DNA of 64,000 nt, taken from Aeromonas fluvialis (GTDB lineage: Bacteria > Pseudomonadota > Gammaproteobacteria > Enterobacterales > Aeromonadaceae). A program made the translations under genes and the position numbers. Shown here one piece after another: positions 38,670 through 46,097 of the stretch (position 1 is its first letter; each line of letters begins with the position of its first letter). A model generated the notes under the pieces. The model saw nothing but the letters and a program-made list of their open reading frames with translations. It did no database searches and was not told where the DNA came from. The DNA is taken from positions 62,001 to 126,000 of the forward strand of contig NZ_CDBO01000027.1 of assembly GCF_000819885.1 (NCBI RefSeq), read 5' to 3'.

Positions 38670-39650
38670 TTATTTAGCCGGCTGATGGGACAGGCTGTAA
38701 ACATAGGAGGCGAGCAGGTGCACCTTGTCCTCACCCAGAATATCTTTCCAGGCCGGCATCACACCGTGACGACCGTGGGTGATGGTCTGAACCACCACTT
38801 CGCGGGAGCCACCGTAGAGCCAGATGCTGTTGGTCAGGTCTGGCGCACCAACGGCGATGCTGCCCTTGGCATCGGCACCATGGCAGGCGGCACAGACGGC
38901 AAAGCGCGCCTCACCCTTCTTGGCTTCGACCAGATCCACCTTGCGACCGGAGAGGCTCAGCACGTAGGAAGCCACTTCTTGTACCCCCTCTTTGCCGAGG
39001 ATTTCACCCCAGGCCGCCATGATCCCCTGACGACCGCCCATGATGGTGGTTTTGATTTGATCCGGCTGGCCACCCCATTGCCATTCGCTGTCGGTCAGGT
39101 TGGGGAAACCGCGACCACCGCGGGCATCGGAGCCATGGCATTGAGCACAGTTTTGCAGGAACAGGCGCTGACCCACTTTGAGTGCTTCCGGATCCTTGGC
39201 GATCTCGGTGATCTCTTTGTAGGTCTTGCCATCCGCCTGATAGGTCAGTTCGCGGAACTTGGCGCCATAGATCTCGTCAGCCTTGGCCACCTCGCGGTCA
39301 TACTCCACCGCACGACCCTCGGCCTTGGCCGATTCGGTCGCGGCGCGGGATTCTGCCAGCGAACGGACATCCTGGTTGGAACTCTGCCACCCCAGCAAGC
39401 CTTTGAAGTTGCCAAGACCCGGGAAGGCGACCAGATAGACCAGACCGGTGACAATGAAGAAGAGGAACATGTAGGTCCACCACTTCGGCAACGGGTTGTT
39501 GATCTCCTCGATGCCGTCGAAGGCGTGGCCCATCGGCTTGCCTTCTTCAACACCCATCTTGTCCTTGCGGCACCACATCAGCAGCAGGAAGCAGCCGAGT
39601 ATGGTCCCTAGGGTGATGACGGTTACGAAAATACTAAACAGAGTGCTCAT
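38670..39650 (-). CDS. ccoP: cbb3-type cytochrome c oxidase subunit III (diheme CcoP)
   Basis: Membrane-anchored diheme cytochrome c that passes electrons to CcoO/CcoN. The 326 residues have two N-terminal membrane segments (FVTVITLGTILGCFLLLMWC and MFLFFIVTGLVYLVAFPG) linked by the conserved FDGIEEINNPLPKWW, then two heme domains with CAQCH (about residue 167) and CAACH (about residue 253), plus Met ligands in IMAAWGEIL and VMPAWKDIL. Its ATG shares a base with the ccoQ stop (TAATG), so the two are coupled. Confidence 0.98.
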   Translation of the reverse strand: MSTLFSIFVTVITLGTILGCFLLLMWCRKDKMGVEEGKPMGHAFDGIEEINNPLPKWWTYMFLFFIVTGLVYLVAFPGLGNFKGLLGWQSSNQDVRSLAESRAATESAKAEGRAVEYDREVAKADEIYGAKFRELTYQADGKTYKEITEIAKDPEALKVGQRLFLQNCAQCHGSDARGGRGFPNLTDSEWQWGGQPDQIKTTIMGGRQGIMAAWGEILGKEGVQEVASYVLSLSGRKVDLVEAKKGEARFAVCAACHGADAKGSIAVGAPDLTNSIWLYGGSREVVVQTITHGRHGVMPAWKDILGEDKVHLLASYVYSLSHQPAK

Positions 39651-39829
39651 TATTGTTTCGCTCCTGCGTTCTTTTTATCAGCACCGGCTTGCTCATCATC
39701 GGCAAACACCAGATTGGCCGCTTCGTCGAAAGAGGTTTTGCGGCGCTTGCTGTAGGCCCAGACAATGATGCCGATCATGATGGCCATCAACAGCAGGGTA
39801 TACAGACCGCGAAAAGTGCCGTAATCCAT
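39650..39829 (-). CDS. ccoQ: cbb3 oxidase small subunit CcoQ
   Basis: A 59-residue subunit, too short for many gene finders, that stabilises the cbb3 complex. It reads MDYGTFRGLYTLLLMAIMIG at the start, with a single membrane segment (LLLMAIMIGIIVWAYS), then SKRRKTSFDEAANLVFADDE, the conserved positive-then-acidic CcoQ tail. AGGAG lies upstream of the ATG. It sits between ccoO and ccoP and overlaps the ccoP start. Confidence 0.95.
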   Translation of the reverse strand: MDYGTFRGLYTLLLMAIMIGIIVWAYSKRRKTSFDEAANLVFADDEQAGADKKNAGAKQ

Positions 39830-39839
39830 CTTCTGCTCC

Positions 39840-40454
39840 TTATTTCAGGGCGTGGCCCAGTGATTGGAGATAGGCGATGAGGGCTTCCATCTCGGTCTTG
39901 CCTTTGACTGCCTCTGCCGCGCCCTGGATGTCTGCATCGCTGTAGGGTACCCCAAAGTTATCGCGGAACAGCGCCAACTTCTTGCCGGTCAGCTCGCCGG
40001 TCAACACATTGGTATCAAGCCAGGGGTAGGCTGGCATGTTGGACTCGGGTACCACATCACGCGGATTCATCAGGTGGGCGTGGTGCCAGGCATCGGAGTA
40101 ACGACCGCCGACTCGGGCCAGATCCGGACCAGTACGCTTGGAGCCCCACAGGAAGGGGTGCTCCCAGACGCTCTCACCGGCGACCGAGTAGTGACCGTAA
40201 CGCTCGGTCTCGGCACGGAACGGACGGATCATCTGGCTGTGGCAGTTGGTGCAGCCTTCGCGAATGAAAATGTCACGCCCTTCCATCTGCAGAGCGGTGT
40301 AGGGCTTGAGGCCCTCCACCGGTTCGGTGGTCTGCTTTTGGAAGAACAGTGGGGTGATTTCAACCAGGCCCCCTAGGCTGATGGCGAAGATGATGCCGAC
40401 CACCAGCATGGGAACGCTTTTTTCAAATATCTCGTGACGGTTATTGTTGCTCAT
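39840..40454 (-). CDS. ccoO: cbb3-type cytochrome c oxidase subunit II (CcoO)
   Basis: Monoheme membrane-anchored cytochrome c subunit of the high-affinity oxidase. The 204 residues have an N-terminal membrane segment ([20 protein letters not shown]), the heme site [13 protein letters not shown] near residue 68, [20 protein letters not shown] and [20 protein letters not shown], and the Met-containing [11 protein letters not shown]. It lies 16 bases after ccoN and 10 bases before ccoQ. Confidence 0.98.
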   Translation of the reverse strand: MSNNNRHEIFEKSVPMLVVGIIFAISLGGLVEITPLFFQKQTTEPVEGLKPYTALQMEGRDIFIREGCTNCHSQMIRPFRAETERYGHYSVAGESVWEHPFLWGSKRTGPDLARVGGRYSDAWHHAHLMNPRDVVPESNMPAYPWLDTNVLTGELTGKKLALFRDNFGVPYSDADIQGAAEAVKGKTEMEALIAYLQSLGHALK

Positions 40455-40470
40455 GGGTTGACCTCTTCAA

Positions 40471-41895
40471 TCATGCGGGCTGGGCGACAGGTTCCAGGGA
40501 ACCTTTGGGCGCAGTGATGGTGCGATAGGCGTTGTAAGCCATCAGCAGCATGCCGGTGACAAAGAAGCAGCCACCCAGGAAGCGCACGAAATAGAAGGGA
40601 TAGGAGGCCTGCAGGGCTTCCACGAAGCTGTAGGTGAGGGTGCCGTCATCGTTGACTGCACGCCACATCAGACCCTGCATCACGCCGGAAATCCACATGG
40701 CCACGATGTAGAGTACTGTGCCCACGGTCGCCAGCCAGAAGTGGACGTTGATGAGCTTGACGCTGTACATCCGGCCCTGGCCGAACAGGTTCGGGATCAG
40801 GTGATAGATCGCACCGATAGAGACCATGGCAACCCAGCCCAGCGCACCGGAGTGCACGTGACCGACGGTCCAGTCGGTGTAGTGGGAGAGGGCGTTGACG
40901 GTTTTGATCGCCATCATGGGGCCTTCGAAGGTCGACATGCCATAGAAAGAGAGGGAGACGATCAGGAAGCGCAGGATGGGGTCATAACGCAGTTTGTGCC
41001 AGGCGCCGGAGAGGGTCATGATGCCGTTGATCATACCGCCCCAGGAGGGCACGAAGAGGATCAGGGACATCACCATGCCCAGCGACTGAGCCCAGTCAGG
41101 CAGTGCGGTGTAGTGCAGGTGGTGCGGACCGGCCCAGATATAGAGGGAGATCAGCGCCCAGAAGTGCACGATGGAGAGGCGATAGGAGTAAACCGGACGA
41201 CCAGCCTGCTTGGGCACGAAGTAGTACATCATCCCCAGGAAGCCGGCGGTAAGCAGGAAGCCCACCGCGTTGTGGCCATACCACCACTGCACCATGGCGT
41301 CCATGGCACCGGAGTACATGGAGTAGGACTTCATGCCGGAGAGTGGCACTTCCATGTTATTGACGATGTGCAGCACGGCGACCGTGATAATGAAGGCACC
41401 GAAGAACCAGTTCGCCACATAGATGTGGGAGGTGGTGCGCTTCATCAGGGTGCCGAAGAAGACGATGGCATAGGCGACCCATACCACTGTGATGGCGATA
41501 TCAATCGGCCACTCCAGCTCGGCATACTCTTTGGCAGAGGTGTAACCCATCGGCAGAGAAATGGCGGCAGAGAGGATGATGGCTTGCCAACCCCAGAAGA
41601 CGAAGGTCGCCAGCGGGCCACCAAACAGTCTGGTTTGACAGGTGCGCTGCACCACGTAAAACGAGGTGGCCATCAGTGCACTGACGCCGAAGGCGAAGAT
41701 CACTGCGTTGGTATGAAGGGGCCGCAGACGACTGTAAGTCAGCCACGGAGTCTCGAAGTTGAGGGCAGGCCAGATCAGCTGGGCTGCGATCAGTACGCCA
41801 ACCGACATGCCGACAATTCCCCAGACAATCGTCATGACGGTAAACTGGCGAACAACGGTGTAGTTGTACTCAGGATGGTTAGTTGTATGGCTCAT
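40471..41895 (-). CDS. ccoN: cbb3-type cytochrome c oxidase subunit I (CcoN)
   Basis: Catalytic heme-copper subunit that reduces oxygen at low oxygen tension and pumps protons. From ATG 41895 it has 474 residues and about 12 membrane segments. Visible: [15 protein letters not shown] (heme His), [12 protein letters not shown] (CuB His), [15 protein letters not shown] (the HH pair), and [17 protein letters not shown] with heme ligands. The in-frame stretch from 41988 to 41896 is not family-like and holds the palindrome at 41981-41996. First gene of ccoNOQP; expected to be FNR- and ArcA-controlled. Confidence 0.98.
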   Translation of the reverse strand: MSHTTNHPEYNYTVVRQFTVMTIVWGIVGMSVGVLIAAQLIWPALNFETPWLTYSRLRPLHTNAVIFAFGVSALMATSFYVVQRTCQTRLFGGPLATFVFWGWQAIILSAAISLPMGYTSAKEYAELEWPIDIAITVVWVAYAIVFFGTLMKRTTSHIYVANWFFGAFIITVAVLHIVNNMEVPLSGMKSYSMYSGAMDAMVQWWYGHNAVGFLLTAGFLGMMYYFVPKQAGRPVYSYRLSIVHFWALISLYIWAGPHHLHYTALPDWAQSLGMVMSLILFVPSWGGMINGIMTLSGAWHKLRYDPILRFLIVSLSFYGMSTFEGPMMAIKTVNALSHYTDWTVGHVHSGALGWVAMVSIGAIYHLIPNLFGQGRMYSVKLINVHFWLATVGTVLYIVAMWISGVMQGLMWRAVNDDGTLTYSFVEALQASYPFYFVRFLGGCFFVTGMLLMAYNAYRTITAPKGSLEPVAQPA

Positions 41896-41980
41896 CGTTA
41901 TATTCCGCTTCCGATGCTGCTGTTGTTTGGTTTTGTATCCGGCGAACCGGACTGGCTTCATCAGCCACCGCCAACCAGTT

Positions 41981-41996
41981 GTTAACATATGTTAAC
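41981..41996. promoter_or_regulatory. 16-base perfect palindrome upstream of ccoN
   Basis: GTTAACATATGTTAAC is fully self-complementary and contains two GTTAA units ten bases apart, which resembles ArcA direct-repeat sites (GTTAA spaced 10-11). It is about 85 bases upstream of the ccoN ATG in the divergent ccoN/42177 region. A second, weaker element, TTGTTCGAGATCAC at 42123-42136, differs from the FNR consensus at two bases. No perfect FNR box was seen here. Confidence 0.5.
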
Positions 41997-42176
41997 GAAA
42001 GGAAAAGCAAAAGATGGCTAAATGAAAACTGCATGGGGATGATACTGAACTGACAGGTAAAATAACAGTATAAACAGTGATATATTTGGCTCCGTCCGGT
42101 CTCGTTATGGCAGTGTTTTACCTTGTTCGAGATCACAAAAAACTATTTTAATTGCATCTTAATCGGACTGTTTTGG

Positions 42177-42638
42177 ATGAAAGAGAGACTTACCGCACGT
42201 AAAGTTGTGCACCTCGCACTGGTATTGGCGCTGTTATTGGCGCTGATTGCCTACCGCACCTGGTTTTCAGCCGATAACGGCGTGCCCGCTGGCCAGACAA
42301 AAGATCAGATTTGTGATCTTTCCCACACCAGCTGCAGTGTGCGGGTGGGCGACAAGCCGCTGACGGTCGCCATCAAGGAATTACCGCTGCGCGCCGAACA
42401 TGACTTTGCAATTGTTATTACTGGGGGCGATCCGGCCAGCAAGCCGGTGAAAGCGACACTCGAAGGCAAAGATATGTTTATGGGCACCATTCCGGTGAGC
42501 TTTGAACAAATAGATGGGCAATGGCAGGGGGTGACCCAGGTGGGGAGCTGCACGTCACCCGTCATGGTCTGGCTGTTAAATATCGAGTGGAGTAATGGTC
42601 AACGCCAGCAATTGGCGCTTTCCGTTGCCCGGGAATAA
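42177..42638 (+). CDS. Small membrane-anchored protein of unknown function
   Basis: A 153-residue protein divergent from ccoN. One N-terminal membrane segment (VVHLALVLALLLALIAYRTWF) is followed by a periplasmic-like part with CDLSHTSCSVRVGDKPLTV, IVITGGDPASKPVKATLEGK, and QVGSCTSPVMVWLLNIEW; three cysteines might bind metal or form disulfides. I do not recognise it. Its place next to cbb3 genes and the Cys/Met pattern suggest a role in copper or oxidase handling, which is only inference. The start is uncertain: no strong ribosome site precedes ATG 42177, and TTG 42123 is in frame. Confidence 0.7.
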   Translation: MKERLTARKVVHLALVLALLLALIAYRTWFSADNGVPAGQTKDQICDLSHTSCSVRVGDKPLTVAIKELPLRAEHDFAIVITGGDPASKPVKATLEGKDMFMGTIPVSFEQIDGQWQGVTQVGSCTSPVMVWLLNIEWSNGQRQQLALSVARE

Positions 42639-42731
42639 CGGCGCAAGAGGTGGGGAGTGGAAAAAATATTTGAAATTTCCCGGCCAGGCGTTACCTTCCC
42701 CAAACCATCAGGGAGTGAAGTTCATTTAATC

Positions 42732-43190
42732 ATGATTGAAAAACAACCGTTTTATCGCACCCTCAACCAGCAGGCCAAGGCGCTGCTGGAGGGGGAGAGC
42801 GATCTAATTGCCAATCTGGCCAACCTTTCCGCGCTGCTTAATCAGGAGCTGACGGAGATCAACTGGGTCGGTTTTTATCTGCTGCAGGGCGAGACCCTGG
42901 TATTGGGGCCGTTTCAGGGTAAACCGGCCTGTGTGCGGATCCCGGTCGGCCGAGGAGTGTGTGGGACGGCAGTGGCAGAGGGGCGCATCCAGCTCATTGA
43001 TGATGTCCACCAGTTCGAAGGTCACATCGCCTGCGATGGCGCGAGCAACTCGGAAATCGTGATCCCGGTGCGCCGTGGTGGCGAGATCATCGGGGTACTC
43101 GATATCGACAGTCCAGTTTTTAACCGTTTCGACCAGCAAGACCGGATTGGTCTTGAAGAAACAGTGCAAATTTTGGAAAGCATGCTCTAA
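42732..43190 (+). CDS. msrC: Free methionine-(R)-sulfoxide reductase (GAF-domain)
   Basis: Reduces free methionine-R-sulfoxide. The 152-residue GAF-domain protein is close to E. coli YebR/MsrC: NWVGFYLLQGETLVLGPFQG, KPACVRIPVGRGVCGTAVAE with two catalytic cysteines, DVHQFEGHIACDGASNSEIV with the third, then IIGVLDIDSPVFNRF. ATG 42732 gives MIEKQPFYRTL as in YebR; the frame is open further upstream, but without support. It precedes proQ and prc, the E. coli yebR-proQ-prc order. Confidence 0.93.
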   Translation: MIEKQPFYRTLNQQAKALLEGESDLIANLANLSALLNQELTEINWVGFYLLQGETLVLGPFQGKPACVRIPVGRGVCGTAVAEGRIQLIDDVHQFEGHIACDGASNSEIVIPVRRGGEIIGVLDIDSPVFNRFDQQDRIGLEETVQILESML

Positions 43191-43211
43191 GTCATTGCTA
43201 GATGGTTCGCA

Positions 43212-43245
43212 AAAGGCCCCAAGCTCTCTATAATGGGGCCTTTGT
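43212..43245 (+). terminator. Terminator after msrC, with a -10-like box in its loop
   Basis: Stem AAAGGCCCC / GGGGCCTTT around a 14-base loop that contains TATAAT (43229-43234). Tail TTTGTTG is modest. The TATAAT with a TTCGCA 17 bases before it could be the proQ promoter, so the same bases may end msrC transcripts and start proQ ones. Confidence 0.7.
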
Positions 43246-43292
43246 TGTGCTCGGGACGTGCCCGTGCGTTTTTATGAAAGCCAAGGTTATAC

Positions 43293-43931
43293 ATGGAAAA
43301 CACTGAGAAGCTGAAGAACAGTAAAGAGATCGTTGCCTACCTGGTCGAGAAATTCCCGGCCTGCTTCGTTGCTGAAGGAGAGGCCAAGCCGCTCAAGATT
43401 GGCATCTTCCAGGATTTGGCCGAGCGTCTTGCTGACGATGCCAGAGTCTCCAAGACCATGCTGCGTTCCGCACTGCGTCAATACACCTCCAGCTGGCGCT
43501 ATCTGCACGGTCTCAAAGCTGGCCAGGCTCGCGTTGATCTGGATGGCAACCCGGGCGAATTGCTGACCGAAGAGCACATCGAGCACGCCAAGCAAGCCCT
43601 CAAAGAGAGCAAAGAGCGCGTATTCGCCAGCCGTCGAACCAATACCAAAGAGAAGGATGAGAAGGCCAAGAAGCCCCGTCGTCCTGCCGTGCGCAAAACC
43701 GAGAAGGCTGATGTCCCAGCCAAACCGAAGGCTGTCGCCAAGGCCCCTGCTGCCGAAGCGCCACTGGTTAAAGTGGATGCCGCTACCCTGAAAGTCGGCC
43801 AGGATGTGCGCGTCGTTATGGGTAAATTCCCTGTTCCGGCAACCATCAAGGAAGTGACCAAGGACGATGTACAGGTCCAACTGCAGACCGGCATGATGGT
43901 GCGTGTCAAATCAGAGCACTTGGTTCTCTAA
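43293..43931 (+). CDS. proQ: RNA chaperone ProQ
   Basis: FinO-domain RNA-binding protein that stabilises many small RNAs and mRNA 3' ends. The N-terminal domain (about 1-120) holds FPACFVAEGEAKPLKIGIFQ and LRSALRQYTSSWRYLHGL, a linker rich in Lys, Pro and Ala (about 120-160), and a C-terminal Tudor-like domain with VGQDVRVVMGKFPVPATIKE. The 212 residues compare with 232 in E. coli. It ends eight bases before prc, the two probably being one transcript. Confidence 0.97.
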   Translation: MENTEKLKNSKEIVAYLVEKFPACFVAEGEAKPLKIGIFQDLAERLADDARVSKTMLRSALRQYTSSWRYLHGLKAGQARVDLDGNPGELLTEEHIEHAKQALKESKERVFASRRTNTKEKDEKAKKPRRPAVRKTEKADVPAKPKAVAKAPAAEAPLVKVDAATLKVGQDVRVVMGKFPVPATIKEVTKDDVQVQLQTGMMVRVKSEHLVL

Positions 43932-43939
43932 GGAGACAG

Positions 43940-45955
43940 ATGTTGAAGCATGGCGTAATTCGTTTTTCCCTCGTAGCCTGTAGCCTGGCGCTTGCCGGGC
44001 TTGCGCAGGCCATCGAGCCGGTGCTCAAGGAGAGTGATTTGTCTGTGTTGGCTCAAGAGAGCCAACATGCTACGGCCAGCAAGCGAATTACCAATCTGTT
44101 TACCCGCTCGCACTACAAACAGTTCAAGCTGGACGATGCCTTTTCCTCCGTGATGTTCGATAAATATCTGGAGAATCTGGACTACAGCCGCAACCTGTTC
44201 TTGGCCTCTGATATCAGCCGTTTTGAAAAGTACCGTAACGGTTTTGACACCGACCTCGAAAGAGGCCGTCTGACTCCCGCTTACGAGATGTTCAACCTGA
44301 GTCAGCAGCGGCGTTATGAGCGGTTCGAATACGCCCTCAAATTGCTTGACACTCCCTTCGATTTTACCCAGACCGACAACTATGTGTTTGATCGGGAAGG
44401 GGCGGCTTGGCCCAAAGATGAAGCAGAGCTCAACGAGCTGTGGCGTCAGCGGGTCAAGTTCGATGCCCTGAGCCTCAAGCTCAGTGGCAAGGAGTGGCCC
44501 GAGATCAAGGAGCTGCTTGGCAAGCGTTACAACAACGCCATCAAGCGGATGTCCCAGACCGAGAGCGAGGATGTCTTCCAGCTCTTCATGAACTCCTTCG
44601 CTCGCGCCATCGAACCGCACACCAGTTATCTCTCACCGCGCAGTGCCGATCGCTTCAACACCGAGATGAACCTCTCGCTGGAGGGGATTGGTGCCGTGTT
44701 GCAGGCAGAAGATGACTTTACCGTCATCCGCTCGCTGGTGCCCGGTGGCCCGGCAGCCAAATCCAACCACCTCAAACCCGATGACAAGATCACCGGGGTA
44801 GGGCAGGAAGATGGCAAGGTTGTCGATGTGATCGGCTGGCGTCTTGATGACGTGGTCGAGCTCATCAAGGGGCCCAAGGGGAGCAAAGTGAAGCTGGAGA
44901 TCCAGCGCGGCAAGGGTGCAACGGCCAAGACCGAGCAGATCGAGCTGACCCGCGACAAGGTACGCCTGGAAGACCGGGCCGCCAAGTCCAAGGTGATCAC
45001 CGCCGAAGGCAAGAAGATTGGTGTCATCGAGATCCCGAGTTTCTACGTCAATCTGCACGATGACGTGATCAAGGAGCTCTCCAGCCTGAACAAGCAGAAG
45101 ATCGAGGGTCTGATCATCGATCTGCGCGGTAACGGCGGTGGCGCCCTGACCGAAGCGTCGGCCCTCAGCGGTCTCTTCTTTGCCAGCGGTCCCGTGGTGC
45201 AAATTCGTGATCACATGGGCCGTATCACGGTCAATGGCGATGACGATGGCAATGTCTACTATGGTGGCCCCATGTCGGTGATGATCGATCGCTACAGTGC
45301 CTCGGCCTCCGAGATCTTCGCTGCTGCCATGCAAGATTATGGCCGTGCCCTGATCCTGGGTGAAAACTCGTTCGGCAAGGGGACGGTGCAGCAGCATCGC
45401 AGCCTCGCCAAGGTCTATGACTTCTACGAGCAGCCGCTGGGCCATGTGCAGTTCACCATCGCCAAGTTTTACCGGATCGATGGTGGCAGTACCCAGAACA
45501 AGGGCGTTGCGCCGGATATCAGCTTCCCGACACCGGTTGCGCCACAAGAGACGGGCGAGAGCCGCGAGTTCAATGCGTTGCCGTGGGACAAGATTGCCTC
45601 CGCCAACTACGAGAAACTCGGCAACTTCGCCAGCGTACTGCCCAAGTTGCAGGCGGCGCACGATGCCCGGATCGCCAAGGATCCCGAATTTGCCTATGTG
45701 ATGCAGGACATCGCCGACTACAAGGAGGAGAAAGACAAGAAGTCGGTCTCCCTCAACGAGGCGGAACGTCTTGCCGAACAGGCAAAACAGGATGAGAAAG
45801 CGCTCAAACGCACCAATGAGCGTCTGGTTCGTCTTGGCAAGCCGACGGTGAAGAGTCTGGATGATCTGCCTGCTGATTTTGAAGCGCCCGATGAGTATCT
45901 CGTCGAAGCGGCCAATATCACGGCGGACCTGGTCAAGGCCAGCAAACGCAGCTGA
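43940..45955 (+). CDS. prc: Tail-specific periplasmic protease Prc
   Basis: Periplasmic serine protease that processes PBP3 and degrades cell-wall hydrolases through an adaptor. The 671 residues start with a signal peptide (MLKHGVIRFSLVACSLALAG, cleavage after AQA). An N-terminal helical domain, a PDZ domain (about 235-330: SLEGIGAVLQAEDDFTVI) and the S41 catalytic domain follow, with IDLRGNGGGALTEA, YSASASEIFAAAMQD (catalytic Ser) and LILGENSFGKGTVQ (catalytic Lys). It is coupled to proQ by eight bases and is followed by a terminator. Confidence 0.97.
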   Translation: MLKHGVIRFSLVACSLALAGLAQAIEPVLKESDLSVLAQESQHATASKRITNLFTRSHYKQFKLDDAFSSVMFDKYLENLDYSRNLFLASDISRFEKYRNGFDTDLERGRLTPAYEMFNLSQQRRYERFEYALKLLDTPFDFTQTDNYVFDREGAAWPKDEAELNELWRQRVKFDALSLKLSGKEWPEIKELLGKRYNNAIKRMSQTESEDVFQLFMNSFARAIEPHTSYLSPRSADRFNTEMNLSLEGIGAVLQAEDDFTVIRSLVPGGPAAKSNHLKPDDKITGVGQEDGKVVDVIGWRLDDVVELIKGPKGSKVKLEIQRGKGATAKTEQIELTRDKVRLEDRAAKSKVITAEGKKIGVIEIPSFYVNLHDDVIKELSSLNKQKIEGLIIDLRGNGGGALTEASALSGLFFASGPVVQIRDHMGRITVNGDDDGNVYYGGPMSVMIDRYSASASEIFAAAMQDYGRALILGENSFGKGTVQQHRSLAKVYDFYEQPLGHVQFTIAKFYRIDGGSTQNKGVAPDISFPTPVAPQETGESREFNALPWDKIASANYEKLGNFASVLPKLQAAHDARIAKDPEFAYVMQDIADYKEEKDKKSVSLNEAERLAEQAKQDEKALKRTNERLVRLGKPTVKSLDDLPADFEAPDEYLVEAANITADLVKASKRS

Positions 45956-45975
45956 TCAGGTGACAAACAATGCAC

Positions 45976-46003
45976 AAGGGCGACTCGAGTCGCCCTTTCT
46001 TTT
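45976..46003 (+). terminator. Terminator after prc
   Basis: AAGGGCGAC / GTCGCCCTT stem with a TCGA centre, followed by TCTTTT, 21 bases after the prc stop. Confidence 0.9.
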
Positions 46004-46097
46004 GCTGGCATAACGGCCTGAATGCAAAGTGTTTGACCCTGCCAGTTGGTTGTGACAGCCTCTTTCTCGCCTTTAACAAGCGTGGAAGCAGATAATA

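Noticed and set aside
41879-42136. 85-codon minus-strand frame upstream of ccoN
   Set aside because: Low-quality start and AT-rich promoter DNA; it overlaps the ccoN start in another frame.
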